Shown here: one piece after another, positions 1 to 7,912 of the stretch
How positions within the stretch are numbered: position 1 is the first letter of the stretch
Layout of the letters: each line of letters begins with the position of its first letter
The notes under the pieces: model-generated
Databases searched by the model: none
The model's input: the letters and a program-made list of their open reading frames with translations, nothing else
What the model was told of the DNA's origin: nothing
Source of the DNA: Pulveribacter suum
GTDB taxonomy: Bacteria > Pseudomonadota > Gammaproteobacteria > Burkholderiales > Burkholderiaceae_C
DNA length: 64,000 nt
Direction: 5' to 3'
Assembly: GCF_003013695.1 (NCBI RefSeq)
Contig: NZ_CP027792.1
Location: forward strand, 310,001-374,000
Made by a program: the position numbers and the translations under genes

Positions 1-324
1 GCCGGCGAGCCGCCGCCGCACCTGCGCATCACCGTGGTGGACGAGCCCTACGTGCCCTACCCCGGCATCGGCCTGGCCTGCTGCCACCACCCGCAGCAGC
101 TGGCCGGCCACACGGTGCTGGCCGGGCACGTGCACCCGGCCGTGGTGCTGCAGGGGCGCGGGCACGACGCGCTGCGCCTGCCGGCCTTCTGCCACGACCC
201 GGGCCTGGTGTTGCTGCCTGCGTTTGGCAGCTTCACGGGCGCGCACACGCTGGGCGGCGCCACCTCGCGCGAGCTGTATGCCGTGGGTGCGGGCAAGGTC
301 TGGAAGCTGCCGGCGTACACCTGA
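1..324 (+). CDS. PdeM-like ligase-associated DNA damage response endonuclease (3' part)
   Basis: This is the C-terminal part of a calcineurin-like metallophosphoesterase; the window starts inside the gene. The frame is open from base 1 and stops with TGA at 322-324. The segment AGHVHPAVVLQGRGHD carries a GHVHP motif typical of the last metal-binding histidines of this fold. The following LLPAFGSFTGAHTLGG resembles the C-terminus of the PdeM proteins that sit beside lhr/ligase-associated helicase genes. The N-terminal metal ligands lie outside the window, so activity cannot be judged. The family assignment is by remembered similarity. Confidence 0.75.
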   Translation, partial: AGEPPPHLRITVVDEPYVPYPGIGLACCHHPQQLAGHTVLAGHVHPAVVLQGRGHDALRLPAFCHDPGLVLLPAFGSFTGAHTLGGATSRELYAVGAGKVWKLPAYT

Positions 325-360
325 GAGCGCCCACCCGCTCTCACGCGCCGGCGCGGGCGC

Positions 361-930
361 TCAGCCCTGCCAGCCGCGCGCCACCACGGGCGCGTCCGGC
401 AGCTCGTTGGCCCGGGCGCCCGGCGCGTCGGCCGGGGCGGGAAAGTGCTCCACCAGCAGGGCCGAGACCTCGCTGAGGGCCTGCGTCAGCCCGTCTTCGT
501 AGCGGCCGGCGCGAAAGGCCTCGGCCATGTGCTCGGCCAGGGCGCGCCACGCCTGGCGCGGCACGGCGCGCGCCAGGGCGCGGTCGGCCACGATCTCGAT
601 GGCGCGCTCGGCCAGCAGCAGGTAGATCAGCACGCCGTTGTTGTGCTCCGTGTCCCACACGCGCAGCTTGCCGAACTGGGTGACGGCGCGCTCGCGCACG
701 CTGGCCGCGCGCCACAGGTACGACAGCGGCAGGCCGCCCTCGATGCAGATGCGCACTTGGCCCGTGTGGCGCCGCTCGCTGGCGGCCACGCGCGCGCCCA
801 GGCGCTCCAGCATGTCGGCCGGCAGGTCGCGCTGCAGGCCGCCGTCGGCCCAGCGGTGGCGCGCCAGGCGGGCCAGGCGCCGCCACAGGCCGGGCGGCGT
901 GGGTGGTGTGGGGTGGTGGTTGTCCGTCAT
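361..930 (-). CDS. TPM-domain protein (second copy, no signal peptide)
   Basis: The protein has 189 residues and one TPM (TLP18.3/Psb32/MOLO-1) domain over roughly residues 30-165. It shows the family pattern of an RxxTGQVRICIE strand and a VWDTEHNNGVLIYLLLAER strand. The ATG at 928-930 is chosen because it lies 10 nt after the stop of the upstream TPM gene and gives a family-like length. No signal peptide or membrane segment is evident, unlike its neighbour. It is the third gene of a LemA-TPM-TPM operon. Such clusters are common in proteobacteria and are linked to the cell envelope, but the biochemical role is not established. Confidence 0.85.
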   Translation of the reverse strand: MTDNHHPTPPTPPGLWRRLARLARHRWADGGLQRDLPADMLERLGARVAASERRHTGQVRICIEGGLPLSYLWRAASVRERAVTQFGKLRVWDTEHNNGVLIYLLLAERAIEIVADRALARAVPRQAWRALAEHMAEAFRAGRYEDGLTQALSEVSALLVEHFPAPADAPGARANELPDAPVVARGWQG

Positions 931-940
931 TTGCCCGCCT

Positions 941-1837
941 CTACCAGCCGCCCGAAGCGCCGCCGCCGCCGAAGCTGCCGCCGCCGCCCGAACCAAAACC
1001 GCCGCCGCCAAAACCGCCGCCGCCGAAGCCCCCACCGCCGCCCCGCCCGCCGCCGCCGCCATTCCAGATGAGGGGCACGCCACGCCCGGCGAACAGCCAC
1101 ACATACAGCAGCGCCGCCACGCCGGCACCCGCGGCCAGCAGCACGCTGGTGGTGAACCAGAAGGCCAGTGCGCCCGCGCCCGCGCCCATGGCCAGGCCGC
1201 CCAGGCGCGGGCCGGCCAGGGCCCGCAGCACCGGCCCGGCCACCATCACGGCGAAGAACAGGAAGATGGCCAGGTCGTCGGCCCCGCCGCCGCCCGCGGC
1301 GCGGCGCTGATCGCTGGCCTGCGGCAGCGGCAGCGCCTCGCCAGCGATGCGCGCGCCGATCTGCTGCACGGCCGCCTGCAGGCCGCCGGCGTAGTCGCCC
1401 TCGCGAAAGCGCGGGGCCATGGCGCCGTCGATGATGCGCGCGGCGGTGATGTCGGGGATGGCACCCTCCAGCGCGCGCGCCACCTCGATGCGCATGCGCC
1501 GGTCGTCCTTGGCGACGACGACCAGCACGCCGTCGCCGACCTCTTTGCGGCCGATCTTCCAGCTGCTTGCCACGCGGTGCGCGAAGGCGGCGATGTCCTC
1601 GGGCGCGGTGGTCGGCACCATCAGCACCACCACCTGCGAGCCGTGCGTGCGCTCGATCTCGGCCAGCTGGGCCTGCAGGCTGGTGCGCTGGCCTTCGCCG
1701 AGGGTGGCGGTCTCGTCGATTACGCGCGAAGTCAGCGCCGGCACCGCGCGCGGCGCCTGCTGGGCCTGCGCGCCGCCCAGCCCGGCAACTATCAAAAAGA
1801 GAGCTGCCAGCGCTTGCAGGACAAGGGCTAGAGGCAT
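941..1837 (-). CDS. TPM-domain (YgcG-type) membrane protein with Gly-rich tail
   Basis: The protein has 298 residues. It has an N-terminal hydrophobic signal (MPLALVLQALAALFLIVAGL, Ala-Gln-Ala before residue 26), a TPM domain at about 35-150, two or three membrane segments at about 175-255, and a C-terminal tail made almost wholly of Gly with Phe/Ser ending in ASGGW. This matches YgcG/DUF1517-like TPM proteins. It sits between lemA and a second TPM gene with short spacers, so cotranscription is likely. The start codon and the first 16 residues lie inside a dispersed family A repeat (1789-1846); see findings. Confidence 0.9.
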   Translation of the reverse strand: MPLALVLQALAALFLIVAGLGGAQAQQAPRAVPALTSRVIDETATLGEGQRTSLQAQLAEIERTHGSQVVVLMVPTTAPEDIAAFAHRVASSWKIGRKEVGDGVLVVVAKDDRRMRIEVARALEGAIPDITAARIIDGAMAPRFREGDYAGGLQAAVQQIGARIAGEALPLPQASDQRRAAGGGGADDLAIFLFFAVMVAGPVLRALAGPRLGGLAMGAGAGALAFWFTTSVLLAAGAGVAALLYVWLFAGRGVPLIWNGGGGGRGGGGGFGGGGFGGGGFGSGGGGSFGGGGASGGW

Positions 1838-1846
1838 ATTTGGCTT
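1789..1846 (+). repeat. Family A dispersed repeat, copy 1
   Basis: The run CTATCAAAAAGAGAGCTGCC, then AGCGCTTG, a short spacer and an imperfect inverted arm, matches the other family A copies in this window. This copy covers the ATG and signal-peptide codons of the TPM gene on the minus strand. Confidence 0.85.
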
Positions 1847-1853
1847 GTAGTCG

Positions 1854-2459
1854 TCAGGGCTTGGCTGCAGGCGCGGGCCTGGAGAAGTCCACCTGCGGCG
1901 GGACGCTGATCTGCGCCTCGTTGGCGACGCTGAAGTTGGGCTTGGGCTCGTAGCTGAAGACCTTGGCCGTCAGGTTGGTGGGGAAGCTGCGGGCCAGTAC
2001 GTTGTACTGCTGCACCGTCTCGATGTAGCGGTTGCGCGCCACGGTGATGCGGTTTTCCGTGCCCTCCAGCGTCACGCGCAGGTCGCGAAAGCCCTGGTTG
2101 GCCTGCAGTTGGGGGTAGCGCTCGGCCACCACCATCAGCCGGCTCAGGGCGCCCGACAGCTCGCCTTGCGCCTGCTGGAACTTGTTGAACGCCTCGGGGT
2201 TGTTCAGCGTCTCGGGCGTGACCTGGATGGACGTGGCCTTGGCGCGCGCCTCGATCACGCGGGTGAGCGTGTCCTGCTCGAACTGGGCCTCGCCCTTGAC
2301 GCTGGCGACGATGTTGGGCACCAGGTCGGCGCGGCGCTGGTACTGGTTGAGCACCTCGCTCCAGGCCGATTTGGTCTGCTCGTCCAGGCGCTGGAAGTCG
2401 TTGTAGCCGCATCCGGTGAGGGCGGCAGCGATGGCAAGCGTGGCGATGAGTCGTTTCAT
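1854..2459 (-). CDS. LemA family protein
   Basis: The protein has 201 residues, the usual length for LemA. It starts MKRLIATLAIAAALTGCGYN; the LTGC sequence is a good lipobox, so it is probably a lipoprotein rather than a simple N-in anchor. The core has the family segments NDFQRLDEQTKSAWSEVLNQ, RADLVPNIVASVKG and NRITVARNRYIETVQQYN. The ATG at 2457-2459 is preferred to an upstream in-frame start because it places the signal sequence at the N-terminus. It is the first gene of the LemA-TPM-TPM operon. The function of LemA proteins is unresolved; a role with envelope TPM partners is inferred. Confidence 0.9.
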   Translation of the reverse strand: MKRLIATLAIAAALTGCGYNDFQRLDEQTKSAWSEVLNQYQRRADLVPNIVASVKGEAQFEQDTLTRVIEARAKATSIQVTPETLNNPEAFNKFQQAQGELSGALSRLMVVAERYPQLQANQGFRDLRVTLEGTENRITVARNRYIETVQQYNVLARSFPTNLTAKVFSYEPKPNFSVANEAQISVPPQVDFSRPAPAAKP

Positions 2460-2733
2460 GGTGCGCGGTATGGATAAGGGGTGAAAGGGCCCAGGGCCGG
2501 GCGAGTATGGCGCGGCGCCGAGCCGCTGGAAGTCAGTCAAGGGCGACTGTGGCTGTGATGGGGCAGGCCAGCGGCGGCCAGATACCGGATGTCACAGCCG
2601 TATCAGACGGGTGAAGGGCCCGCGCTCCTACAGCAGCTGCACCAGGGCGCGCCCACCATGGGGCGCAGCCAGGCCGCTGCCGGCATGTCGGCAGTGCGGC
2701 CCGTTTTTTTCCCTTGACAGGAGGTATCGCACC

Positions 2734-3498
2734 ATGGCGCTATTCCAACGACGCACCACCGCCCACGTGCTGGCTGCGGCCAGCCTGGCGCTGTCCGGCA
2801 TGGCCTGGGCCCAGGGCTCGCCCCCGGCCGTGTCACCCATGTCGTCGGCCGTAACCTCGCCCGACACCCCGCCGGCCGGCCAGAGCGGCGACCGCGACCA
2901 CAACAACCGCAACAACACGCCGGCCCAGCGCGGGGCCAGCGCGCCGGCAGCGGGCGCCGCGTCCGGCACGCACGCCATCCCCACCACCACCGACAGCAAG
3001 CCGGCCCATGCCGATGCGGCCTTCATGGACGACGCGGCGCACGCCGGGCACTTCGAGGTCGAAGGCGCCAAGCTGGCCCTGAAGCGGGGCCAGAGCGACG
3101 CTGTCAAGTCCTTCGCCCAGCGCATGCTCGACGACCATATGGCCGCCGCGCAGCAGCTGCAGCAGCTGGCCACGGCCAAGAACCACAAGCTGCCCGACGA
3201 GCCCTCGCTGATGCAAAAGGGCAAACTCAAGCTGCTGGCCACGCACGAGGGCGCCAAGTTCGACAAAAGCTATATCGACAGCCTGGGCCCCAAGGCGCAC
3301 CGCGAGACCATCGAGCTGTTTGAGAAGGGCTCCACCAAGGCGCATGACCCGGACGTGAAGGCCTGGGCCGACAAAACCCTGCCCACGCTGCGCGAGCACC
3401 TGACCCTGGCCGAGCAGCTCGACCAGAGCGCCAACGGCAAGGACAGGAAGAACGCCACGCATGACGCGCCGCTGCACAACGACAAAAAGAAGAAGTAA
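2734..3498 (+). CDS. DUF4142 periplasmic protein
   Basis: The protein has 254 residues. It has a Sec signal peptide (cleavage after about MAWA, residue 26), then a low-complexity linker rich in Pro, Ala, Asn and Gln to about residue 90, then a DUF4142 ferritin-like helical domain. That domain includes FMDDAAHAGHFEVEGAKLAL, FAQRMLDDHMAAAQQLQQLA and a C-terminal LREHLTLAEQL helix, followed by a Lys-rich end. A strong ribosome site (AGGAGGT) lies before the ATG at 2734. DUF4142 proteins are predicted envelope proteins of unknown function. The gene stands alone between divergent and convergent neighbours. Confidence 0.88.
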   Translation: MALFQRRTTAHVLAAASLALSGMAWAQGSPPAVSPMSSAVTSPDTPPAGQSGDRDHNNRNNTPAQRGASAPAAGAASGTHAIPTTTDSKPAHADAAFMDDAAHAGHFEVEGAKLALKRGQSDAVKSFAQRMLDDHMAAAQQLQQLATAKNHKLPDEPSLMQKGKLKLLATHEGAKFDKSYIDSLGPKAHRETIELFEKGSTKAHDPDVKAWADKTLPTLREHLTLAEQLDQSANGKDRKNATHDAPLHNDKKKK

Positions 3499-3527
3499 GC
3501 GGCGCAGCGCCGGGGCGCCAGCACCCG

Positions 3528-4292
3528 CTAGATGAGCCTCTGGCCCTGCACGAAGACGCCCAGCTCGCCCGGCGCAAACGCCGTCCACTGCTCGTTGTTG
3601 GTCAGCGGGGCAGTGGCGATGACGGCCACGCGGTCGCTGGGCGTGGTCAGCGGGGCAAAGTCCACCTGCAGGTCTTCATCGGACAGCTGCGCCACGGCGA
3701 AGGGGTGGCGGCGCTCGATCCAGTGCAGGTGGGTGCTGGCGTGCGCCCACAGCGCCTGGCCGTTGGACAGCAGAAAGTTGAAGGTGCCCTGCGGCGCAAT
3801 GTGCCCGGCCAGCTCCCGCAGTGTCAGCGTGAGCTCCTGCACCGGCGGCAGCCCGGCGTGCGACTTGGACAGCTCCTGCATCAGCCAGCAAAACGCATGT
3901 TCGCTGTCGGTGCTGCCCACCGGGTGGAAATGCCCGTGCAGCCGCGGGCGGAAATCCTTCAGGTCGCCGTTGTGCGCGAACACCCAGTAGTGGCCCCATA
4001 GCTCGCGCACGAACGGGTGGCAGTTGGCCAGCTGCACGGCCCCCTGCGTGGCCTTGCGGATGTGGGCGATGACGTTGCAGCTCTTGATGGGATAGCGGCG
4101 GATCAGCTCGGCCACGGGCGAATCCAGCGCCCGGGCATGGTCCACGAAGTGGCGCACGCCCTGGCCTTCGAAAAAGGCGATGCCCCAGCCATCGGTGTGG
4201 TCGGCCGTGCGCCCGGCGCGCTGGGCGAAGCCGGTGAAGCTGAACGTCACGTCCGTGGGCGTGTTGGCGTTCATGCCCAGAAGCTGGCACAT
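3528..4292 (-). CDS. Class II glutamine amidotransferase (YafJ-like)
   Basis: The protein has 254 residues and begins MCQLLGMN, which exposes Cys2 as the N-terminal nucleophile expected of Ntn-type glutaminase domains. Other family segments are DGWGIAFFEGQGVRHF, IAHIRKATQGAVQLANCHPF, HNGDL and STDSEHAF. The whole protein is one glutaminase domain with no synthase partner attached, as in YafJ/EgtC-like enzymes. The acceptor substrate is unknown. A 4-OT tautomerase gene on the same strand lies 18 nt upstream, so the two may be cotranscribed. Confidence 0.9.
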   Translation of the reverse strand: MCQLLGMNANTPTDVTFSFTGFAQRAGRTADHTDGWGIAFFEGQGVRHFVDHARALDSPVAELIRRYPIKSCNVIAHIRKATQGAVQLANCHPFVRELWGHYWVFAHNGDLKDFRPRLHGHFHPVGSTDSEHAFCWLMQELSKSHAGLPPVQELTLTLRELAGHIAPQGTFNFLLSNGQALWAHASTHLHWIERRHPFAVAQLSDEDLQVDFAPLTTPSDRVAVIATAPLTNNEQWTAFAPGELGVFVQGQRLI

Positions 4293-4310
4293 GGGGCGCC
4301 CCGGGTTGGC

Positions 4311-4499
4311 TTACTGGCGGTCCAGCCAGAGCTTGCCGCCCGTGGCCCAGTTCTCGCGCTTGACGTCGGTGATCAATATGTCCACCGACTCGGGCGAGCC
4401 GCCCAGCACCTCCACCGACACGCGAGTGATCTCCTCGGCCAGCTTGCGCTTTTGTTCAACGGTGCGGCCCTCCATCATTTCGATGTGGTAGGTGGGCAT
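4311..4499 (-). CDS. 4-oxalocrotonate tautomerase family protein
   Basis: The protein has 62 residues, the size of the smallest tautomerase-superfamily subunits. After removal of Met it would begin with the catalytic Pro (MPTYHIEMMEGR). Further segments EQKRKLAEEIT, SPESVDILITDVKRENWATGG and Trp near the end fit the 4-OT fold. The ATG at 4497-4499 is required to expose Pro2; an upstream in-frame start would bury it. No catabolic operon is nearby, so the substrate cannot be predicted. Confidence 0.9.
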   Translation of the reverse strand: MPTYHIEMMEGRTVEQKRKLAEEITRVSVEVLGGSPESVDILITDVKRENWATGGKLWLDRQ

Positions 4500-4647
4500 G
4501 GGGTCTCCTGGCTGAAAGGGGGAAAAGGGGCGGCGTACAAGGCACACCCGCGTCCTGCCATCTTATCGGCGCCCGGCCGCAGCCCGAGGAGCGCAAAACA
4601 TCGCCGCCTATACTGGTCCGCACACCCGCAAAGGAGGCGAGAGCAAC

Positions 4648-5040
4648 ATGCAATCAGGGATCTTGGGACGAGTGGCGACGATGGCGGCCCTGCTGGCGTT
4701 GGGCCTTGCGACTGCCGCCTGCAGCAATGAGGCCGAACCGCCCCAGGTAGTGGCCGCTAGCGGCAGCGCCGCGGCGCAGGCCGGCGGCAGCTCGGTGCGC
4801 GAGGCCATCCAGGACCAGATGCTGCCCGCCATCGAAAAGACCTATGCGTCGCGCAAGGCCCAGGTCAGCCTGCAGGGCAGCGTGGTGCACGTGCGCATGG
4901 ACGGCGATGCCAGCGCACCCAACGCCGGCTGGACCGACTGCCGCGCCATCAGCCAGCTCATCCGCAAGGAACAGACTGCTGTGCTCGAATTCCCGAATGG
5001 CACCATCGACTGCCCGGCGCTGTTCAAGGCGATGGAGTAG
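4648..5040 (+). CDS. Hypothetical exported protein / probable lipoprotein
   Basis: The protein has 130 residues and a clear signal sequence ending LALGLATAACSNE. The Cys at about residue 24 could be lipidated, although the lipobox (TAAC) is weak. The mature part has two further Cys (TDCRAIS and TIDCPAL) that might form a disulfide in the periplasm. A very good ribosome site (AAGGAGG at 4631-4637) supports the ATG. I do not recognise a domain. Its 3' end overlaps the convergent CWC gene by 17 nt. Confidence 0.75.
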   Translation: MQSGILGRVATMAALLALGLATAACSNEAEPPQVVAASGSAAAQAGGSSVREAIQDQMLPAIEKTYASRKAQVSLQGSVVHVRMDGDASAPNAGWTDCRAISQLIRKEQTAVLEFPNGTIDCPALFKAME

Positions 5041-5266
5041 CCATCCCGTCGGGGGCCGCCCCACCCGCGGGCGGCAGCGGCTCGCCAGCTGCGCAGCGTG
5101 CGCACAGGCACGCTTGGCCCCGCAGCGCGTCCGGCACGCGCTGCAGCGCGGCAGGCGAGATGTGCGCGTCCATGCACCAGCAATCGCCGGCTGGCAGGCC
5201 GGCTGCCATGGCGCAGGTGTTGGTCTGGCCGCACAGCGGGCAGCAGGTGGGGGCGGGAGCGTTCAT
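5024..5266 (-). CDS. Cysteine-rich CWC family protein
   Basis: This 80-residue protein has nine cysteines, in pairs CCPLC, a CWC triplet (GDCWCMDAHIS) and CLCARC. This is the signature of the cysteine-rich CWC family of small putative zinc-binding proteins. The function of the family is unknown. The start at 5264-5266 is the only ATG that precedes all cysteines. It is convergent with, and slightly overlaps, the upstream hypothetical lipoprotein gene. Confidence 0.85.
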   Translation of the reverse strand: MNAPAPTCCPLCGQTNTCAMAAGLPAGDCWCMDAHISPAALQRVPDALRGQACLCARCAAGEPLPPAGGAAPDGMATPSP

Positions 5267-5291
5267 CCGTCTGAGTGTAGGCGCGCCAAAG

Positions 5292-5317
5292 ACAACCGCA
5301 CCTGCAGGTGCGGTTGT
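5292..5317 (-). terminator. Perfect 26-bp palindrome, probable terminator of glcB
   Basis: ACAACCGCACCTG is followed directly by its exact complement CAGGTGCGGTTGT. The palindrome lies 60 nt past the glcB stop and 26 nt before the CWC start, both on the minus strand. In RNA it forms a strong hairpin followed on the minus strand by CTTTGG. It could be a factor-independent terminator, or a dyad operator for the CWC gene; the sequence alone does not decide. Confidence 0.5.
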
Positions 5318-5320
5318 GCA

Positions 5321-5377
5321 TGAAAATTGCCTTCAGCGCCCGCCAGGCAAGCGCCAACAGCTACTTTTTTAATAGCG
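5321..5377 (-). repeat. Family A dispersed repeat, copy 2
   Basis: The copy is in reverse orientation, with CAGCGCCCGCCAGGCAAGCG, then CCAACAGCTACTTTTTTAAT. It lies directly after the glcB stop codon, between that gene and a perfect palindrome. Confidence 0.8.
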
Positions 5378-5379
5378 CA

Positions 5380-7584
5380 TCAACGCTTGGCTTCGCCCGA
5401 CTTGACCTTCAGGCGCCAGGCGTGCAGCAGCGGCTCGGTGTAGCCGCTGGGCTGCTCCACGCCCTTGAAGACCAGCTCGCAGGCGGCCAGGTAGGCGGCC
5501 GATTCGTTGAAGCGCCCAGCCATCTTCTGGTACAGCAGGTCGCCGGCGTTCTGCCCGTCCACCTTGGCGGCCATGCGCTCGAACGTTGCGCGCACCTGCT
5601 GCTCGGTGACGATGCCGTGCAAGAGCCAGTTGGCCACGTGCTGGCTGGAGATGCGCAGCGTGGCGCGGTCTTCCATCAGGCCGACGTCGTTGATGTCGGG
5701 CACCTTGGAGCAACCCACGCCCTGGTCGATCCAGCGCACCACGTAGCCCAGGATGCCCTGGATGTTGTTGTCCAGCTCCTGCTGCTTTTCCTGGTCGGAC
5801 CAGTTCGGGCTGGCGCTCACGGGCACCGTCAGCAGGCCGGTGAGCAGGTTGTCGCGCTCGGCGTCGGCGTCCACCTTGAGCAGCTCTTGCTGCACGTCCT
5901 TGACCTTGACCTGGTGGTAGTGCAACGCGTGCAGCGTGGCGCCCGTGGGACTGGGCACCCAGGCAGTGTTGGCGCCGGCCTTCGGGTGGCCGATCTTTTG
6001 CTCCAGCATGGCGCGCATCAGGTCGGGCATGGCCCACATGCCCTTGCCGATCTGGGCGCGCCCGGCCAGGCCCATGGACAGGCCCACCAGCACGTTGTTC
6101 TTCTCGTACGCCTGGATCCAGGCGCTGGTCTTCATGTCGCCCTTGCGCACCATGGGGCCGGCCTGCATGGCCGAGTGCATCTCGTCGCCCGTGCGGTCCA
6201 GGAAGCCCGTGTTGATGAAGGCGACACGCGCCGGCGCCGCGGCAATGCAGGCCTTCAGGTTGACGGAGGTGCGGCGCTCCTCGTCCATGATGCCCAGCTT
6301 GACGGTGTTCTCCGGCAGGCCCAGGGCCTGCTCGACGCGGCCGAACAGCTCGTTGGCAAAGGCCACTTCGGCCGGGCCGTGCATCTTGGGCTTGACGATG
6401 TAGACGCTGCCGGTGCGCGAGTTGCGCAGGCCATGGGCGCCATGGCCCTTCAGGTCGTGGATGGCAATCGCCGTGGTGACCATGGCGTCCAGGATGCCCT
6501 CGGGGATTTCCTTGTTCTCGGCTCCCCAAAGGATGGCCGGGTTGGTCATCAGGTGGCCGACGTTGCGCAGGAACATGAGCGAGCGGCCGTGCAGCTTGAC
6601 TGGCTGGCCGTCGGCACCGGTGTATTCGCGATCCTGGTTCAGGCCGCGCGTCATGGGCTTGCCGTCCTTCTGGAAGGTCTCCGTGAGCGTGCCCTTCAGA
6701 ATGCCCAGCCAGTTGCGGTAGCCCAGGGTCTTGTCCTCGGCGTCCACGGCGGCCACCGAGTCCTCCAGGTCCAGGATGGTGGACAGCGCCGCTTCGACCA
6801 CCACGTCGGACACGCCGGCAGCATCGGTCTTGCCGATGGGGGTGTTCTTGTCAATGCGGATGTCGATGTGCAGGCCGTTGTTGGCCAACAGCACGGACGA
6901 CGGGTTGGCCGCATCGCCCTGGTAGCCGACGAACTGCGCGGCATCCTTCAGGCCCGTGCTGGCGCCGTCCTTCAGGCTGACGACCAGCTTGCCGCCTTCG
7001 ACCTTGTACGCAGCCGCATCCTTGTGCGAGCCCTGCGCCAGCGGCGTGGCCTGGTCCAGGAAGTCGCGCGCATAGGCGATCACCTTCTCGCCGCGCTTCG
7101 GGTTGTAGCCGCGGCCCTTCTCGGCGCCGTCCGCTTCATCGATCACGTCCGTGCCGTAGAGCGCGTCGTACAGCGAGCCCCAGCGGGCGTTGGCGGCGTT
7201 CAGCGCGTAGCGCGCATTCAGGATGGGCACCACCAGCTGCGGGCCGGCCTGTTGCGCGAGTTCCGCGTCCACATTGGCCGTGGTGGCCTGCGCACCCTTG
7301 GGCGGCTCGACCAGGTAGCCGATCTGCGTCAGGAACTGGCGGTAGGCGGCCATGTCCTTGATCGGGCCGGGGTTGGCCTTGTGCCAGGTGTCCAGCTCCT
7401 TTTGCAGGCGCTCGCGCTCGGCCAGCAGGGCGGCGTTCTTGGGGGCGAGATCGGCCACCAGCGCGTCGAAGCCCTTCCAGAAGGCCTCGGGCGAGACGCC
7501 CGTGCCGGGCAGGACGTCGTCGTTGATGAACTGGTGCAGCTCGTTGGCCACCTGCAGGCCGTGGACTTGGGTGCGTGCGGTCAT
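5380..7584 (-). CDS. glcB: Malate synthase G
   Basis: The enzyme condenses glyoxylate with acetyl-CoA to malate, in the glyoxylate shunt and glycolate use. The 734-residue length fits the G isoform (about 720-730) rather than the shorter A isoform. Diagnostic segments are [17 protein letters not shown] (holding the active-site Arg and the G-type signature), [35 protein letters not shown] and [18 protein letters not shown]. The ATG at 7582-7584 ([10 protein letters not shown]) is chosen from family length; the frame stays open well upstream. A divergent LysR gene begins 328 nt upstream and may be its regulator. No isocitrate lyase gene is in the window. Confidence 0.95.
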   Translation of the reverse strand: MTARTQVHGLQVANELHQFINDDVLPGTGVSPEAFWKGFDALVADLAPKNAALLAERERLQKELDTWHKANPGPIKDMAAYRQFLTQIGYLVEPPKGAQATTANVDAELAQQAGPQLVVPILNARYALNAANARWGSLYDALYGTDVIDEADGAEKGRGYNPKRGEKVIAYARDFLDQATPLAQGSHKDAAAYKVEGGKLVVSLKDGASTGLKDAAQFVGYQGDAANPSSVLLANNGLHIDIRIDKNTPIGKTDAAGVSDVVVEAALSTILDLEDSVAAVDAEDKTLGYRNWLGILKGTLTETFQKDGKPMTRGLNQDREYTGADGQPVKLHGRSLMFLRNVGHLMTNPAILWGAENKEIPEGILDAMVTTAIAIHDLKGHGAHGLRNSRTGSVYIVKPKMHGPAEVAFANELFGRVEQALGLPENTVKLGIMDEERRTSVNLKACIAAAPARVAFINTGFLDRTGDEMHSAMQAGPMVRKGDMKTSAWIQAYEKNNVLVGLSMGLAGRAQIGKGMWAMPDLMRAMLEQKIGHPKAGANTAWVPSPTGATLHALHYHQVKVKDVQQELLKVDADAERDNLLTGLLTVPVSASPNWSDQEKQQELDNNIQGILGYVVRWIDQGVGCSKVPDINDVGLMEDRATLRISSQHVANWLLHGIVTEQQVRATFERMAAKVDGQNAGDLLYQKMAGRFNESAAYLAACELVFKGVEQPSGYTEPLLHAWRLKVKSGEAKR

Positions 7585-7912
7585 GTGGATCAAACCCCCT
7601 TGTGAACAGTAAGTTGGATGGATGGTGAAAACGCGAGGAAAACGAAGGCGAAAAAGACGGCCCTGACCCACGTGCATGGGTCTTGCAGTCCACTTTATTA
7701 GAAATGTTTGCGTCAATAAAGAAGCGCAATATCTCTTAACTAGTGACTTTTTTGCAAAAATCAACCACACTTTCAGTCGCCGCCCCTGCCTGAAGCCTGC
7801 GCCCCGGAGGAAGCTGCAAAAACAATAGCTGCCAGCGCTTACCCAGCAAGCGCTGGGGCCCGATTTCATCCACCATTCGCTTCCTCCCTTTCCTGCCCCT
7901 GCCGCTGCGCCC
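7585..7912. promoter_or_regulatory. Divergent intergenic region glcB / LysR
   Basis: This 328-bp stretch has no gene. It is AT-richer than its surroundings around 7685-7760 (for example TTTATTAGAAATGTTTGCG), as expected of a shared promoter and LysR operator region. A family A repeat occupies 7811-7869 on the LysR side. No operator was defined with certainty. Confidence 0.5.
7811..7869 (+). repeat. Family A dispersed repeat, copy 3
   Basis: The copy runs AATAGCTGCCAGCGCTTACC, then CAGCAAGCGCTGGGGCCCGA, and ends in TTTC. It lies in the LysR leader about 45-100 nt before the start codon, so it would be transcribed as a hairpin in the 5' untranslated region. Confidence 0.85.

Noticed and set aside
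903..1310. Proline-rich frame on the plus strand
   Set aside because: It is the complement of the Gly-rich tail of the TPM protein.
5308..7605. A 765-codon open frame on the plus strand opposite glcB
   Set aside because: It mirrors the malate synthase gene, has His/Gly/Arg-rich composition typical of antisense reading of GC-rich genes, and no domain.
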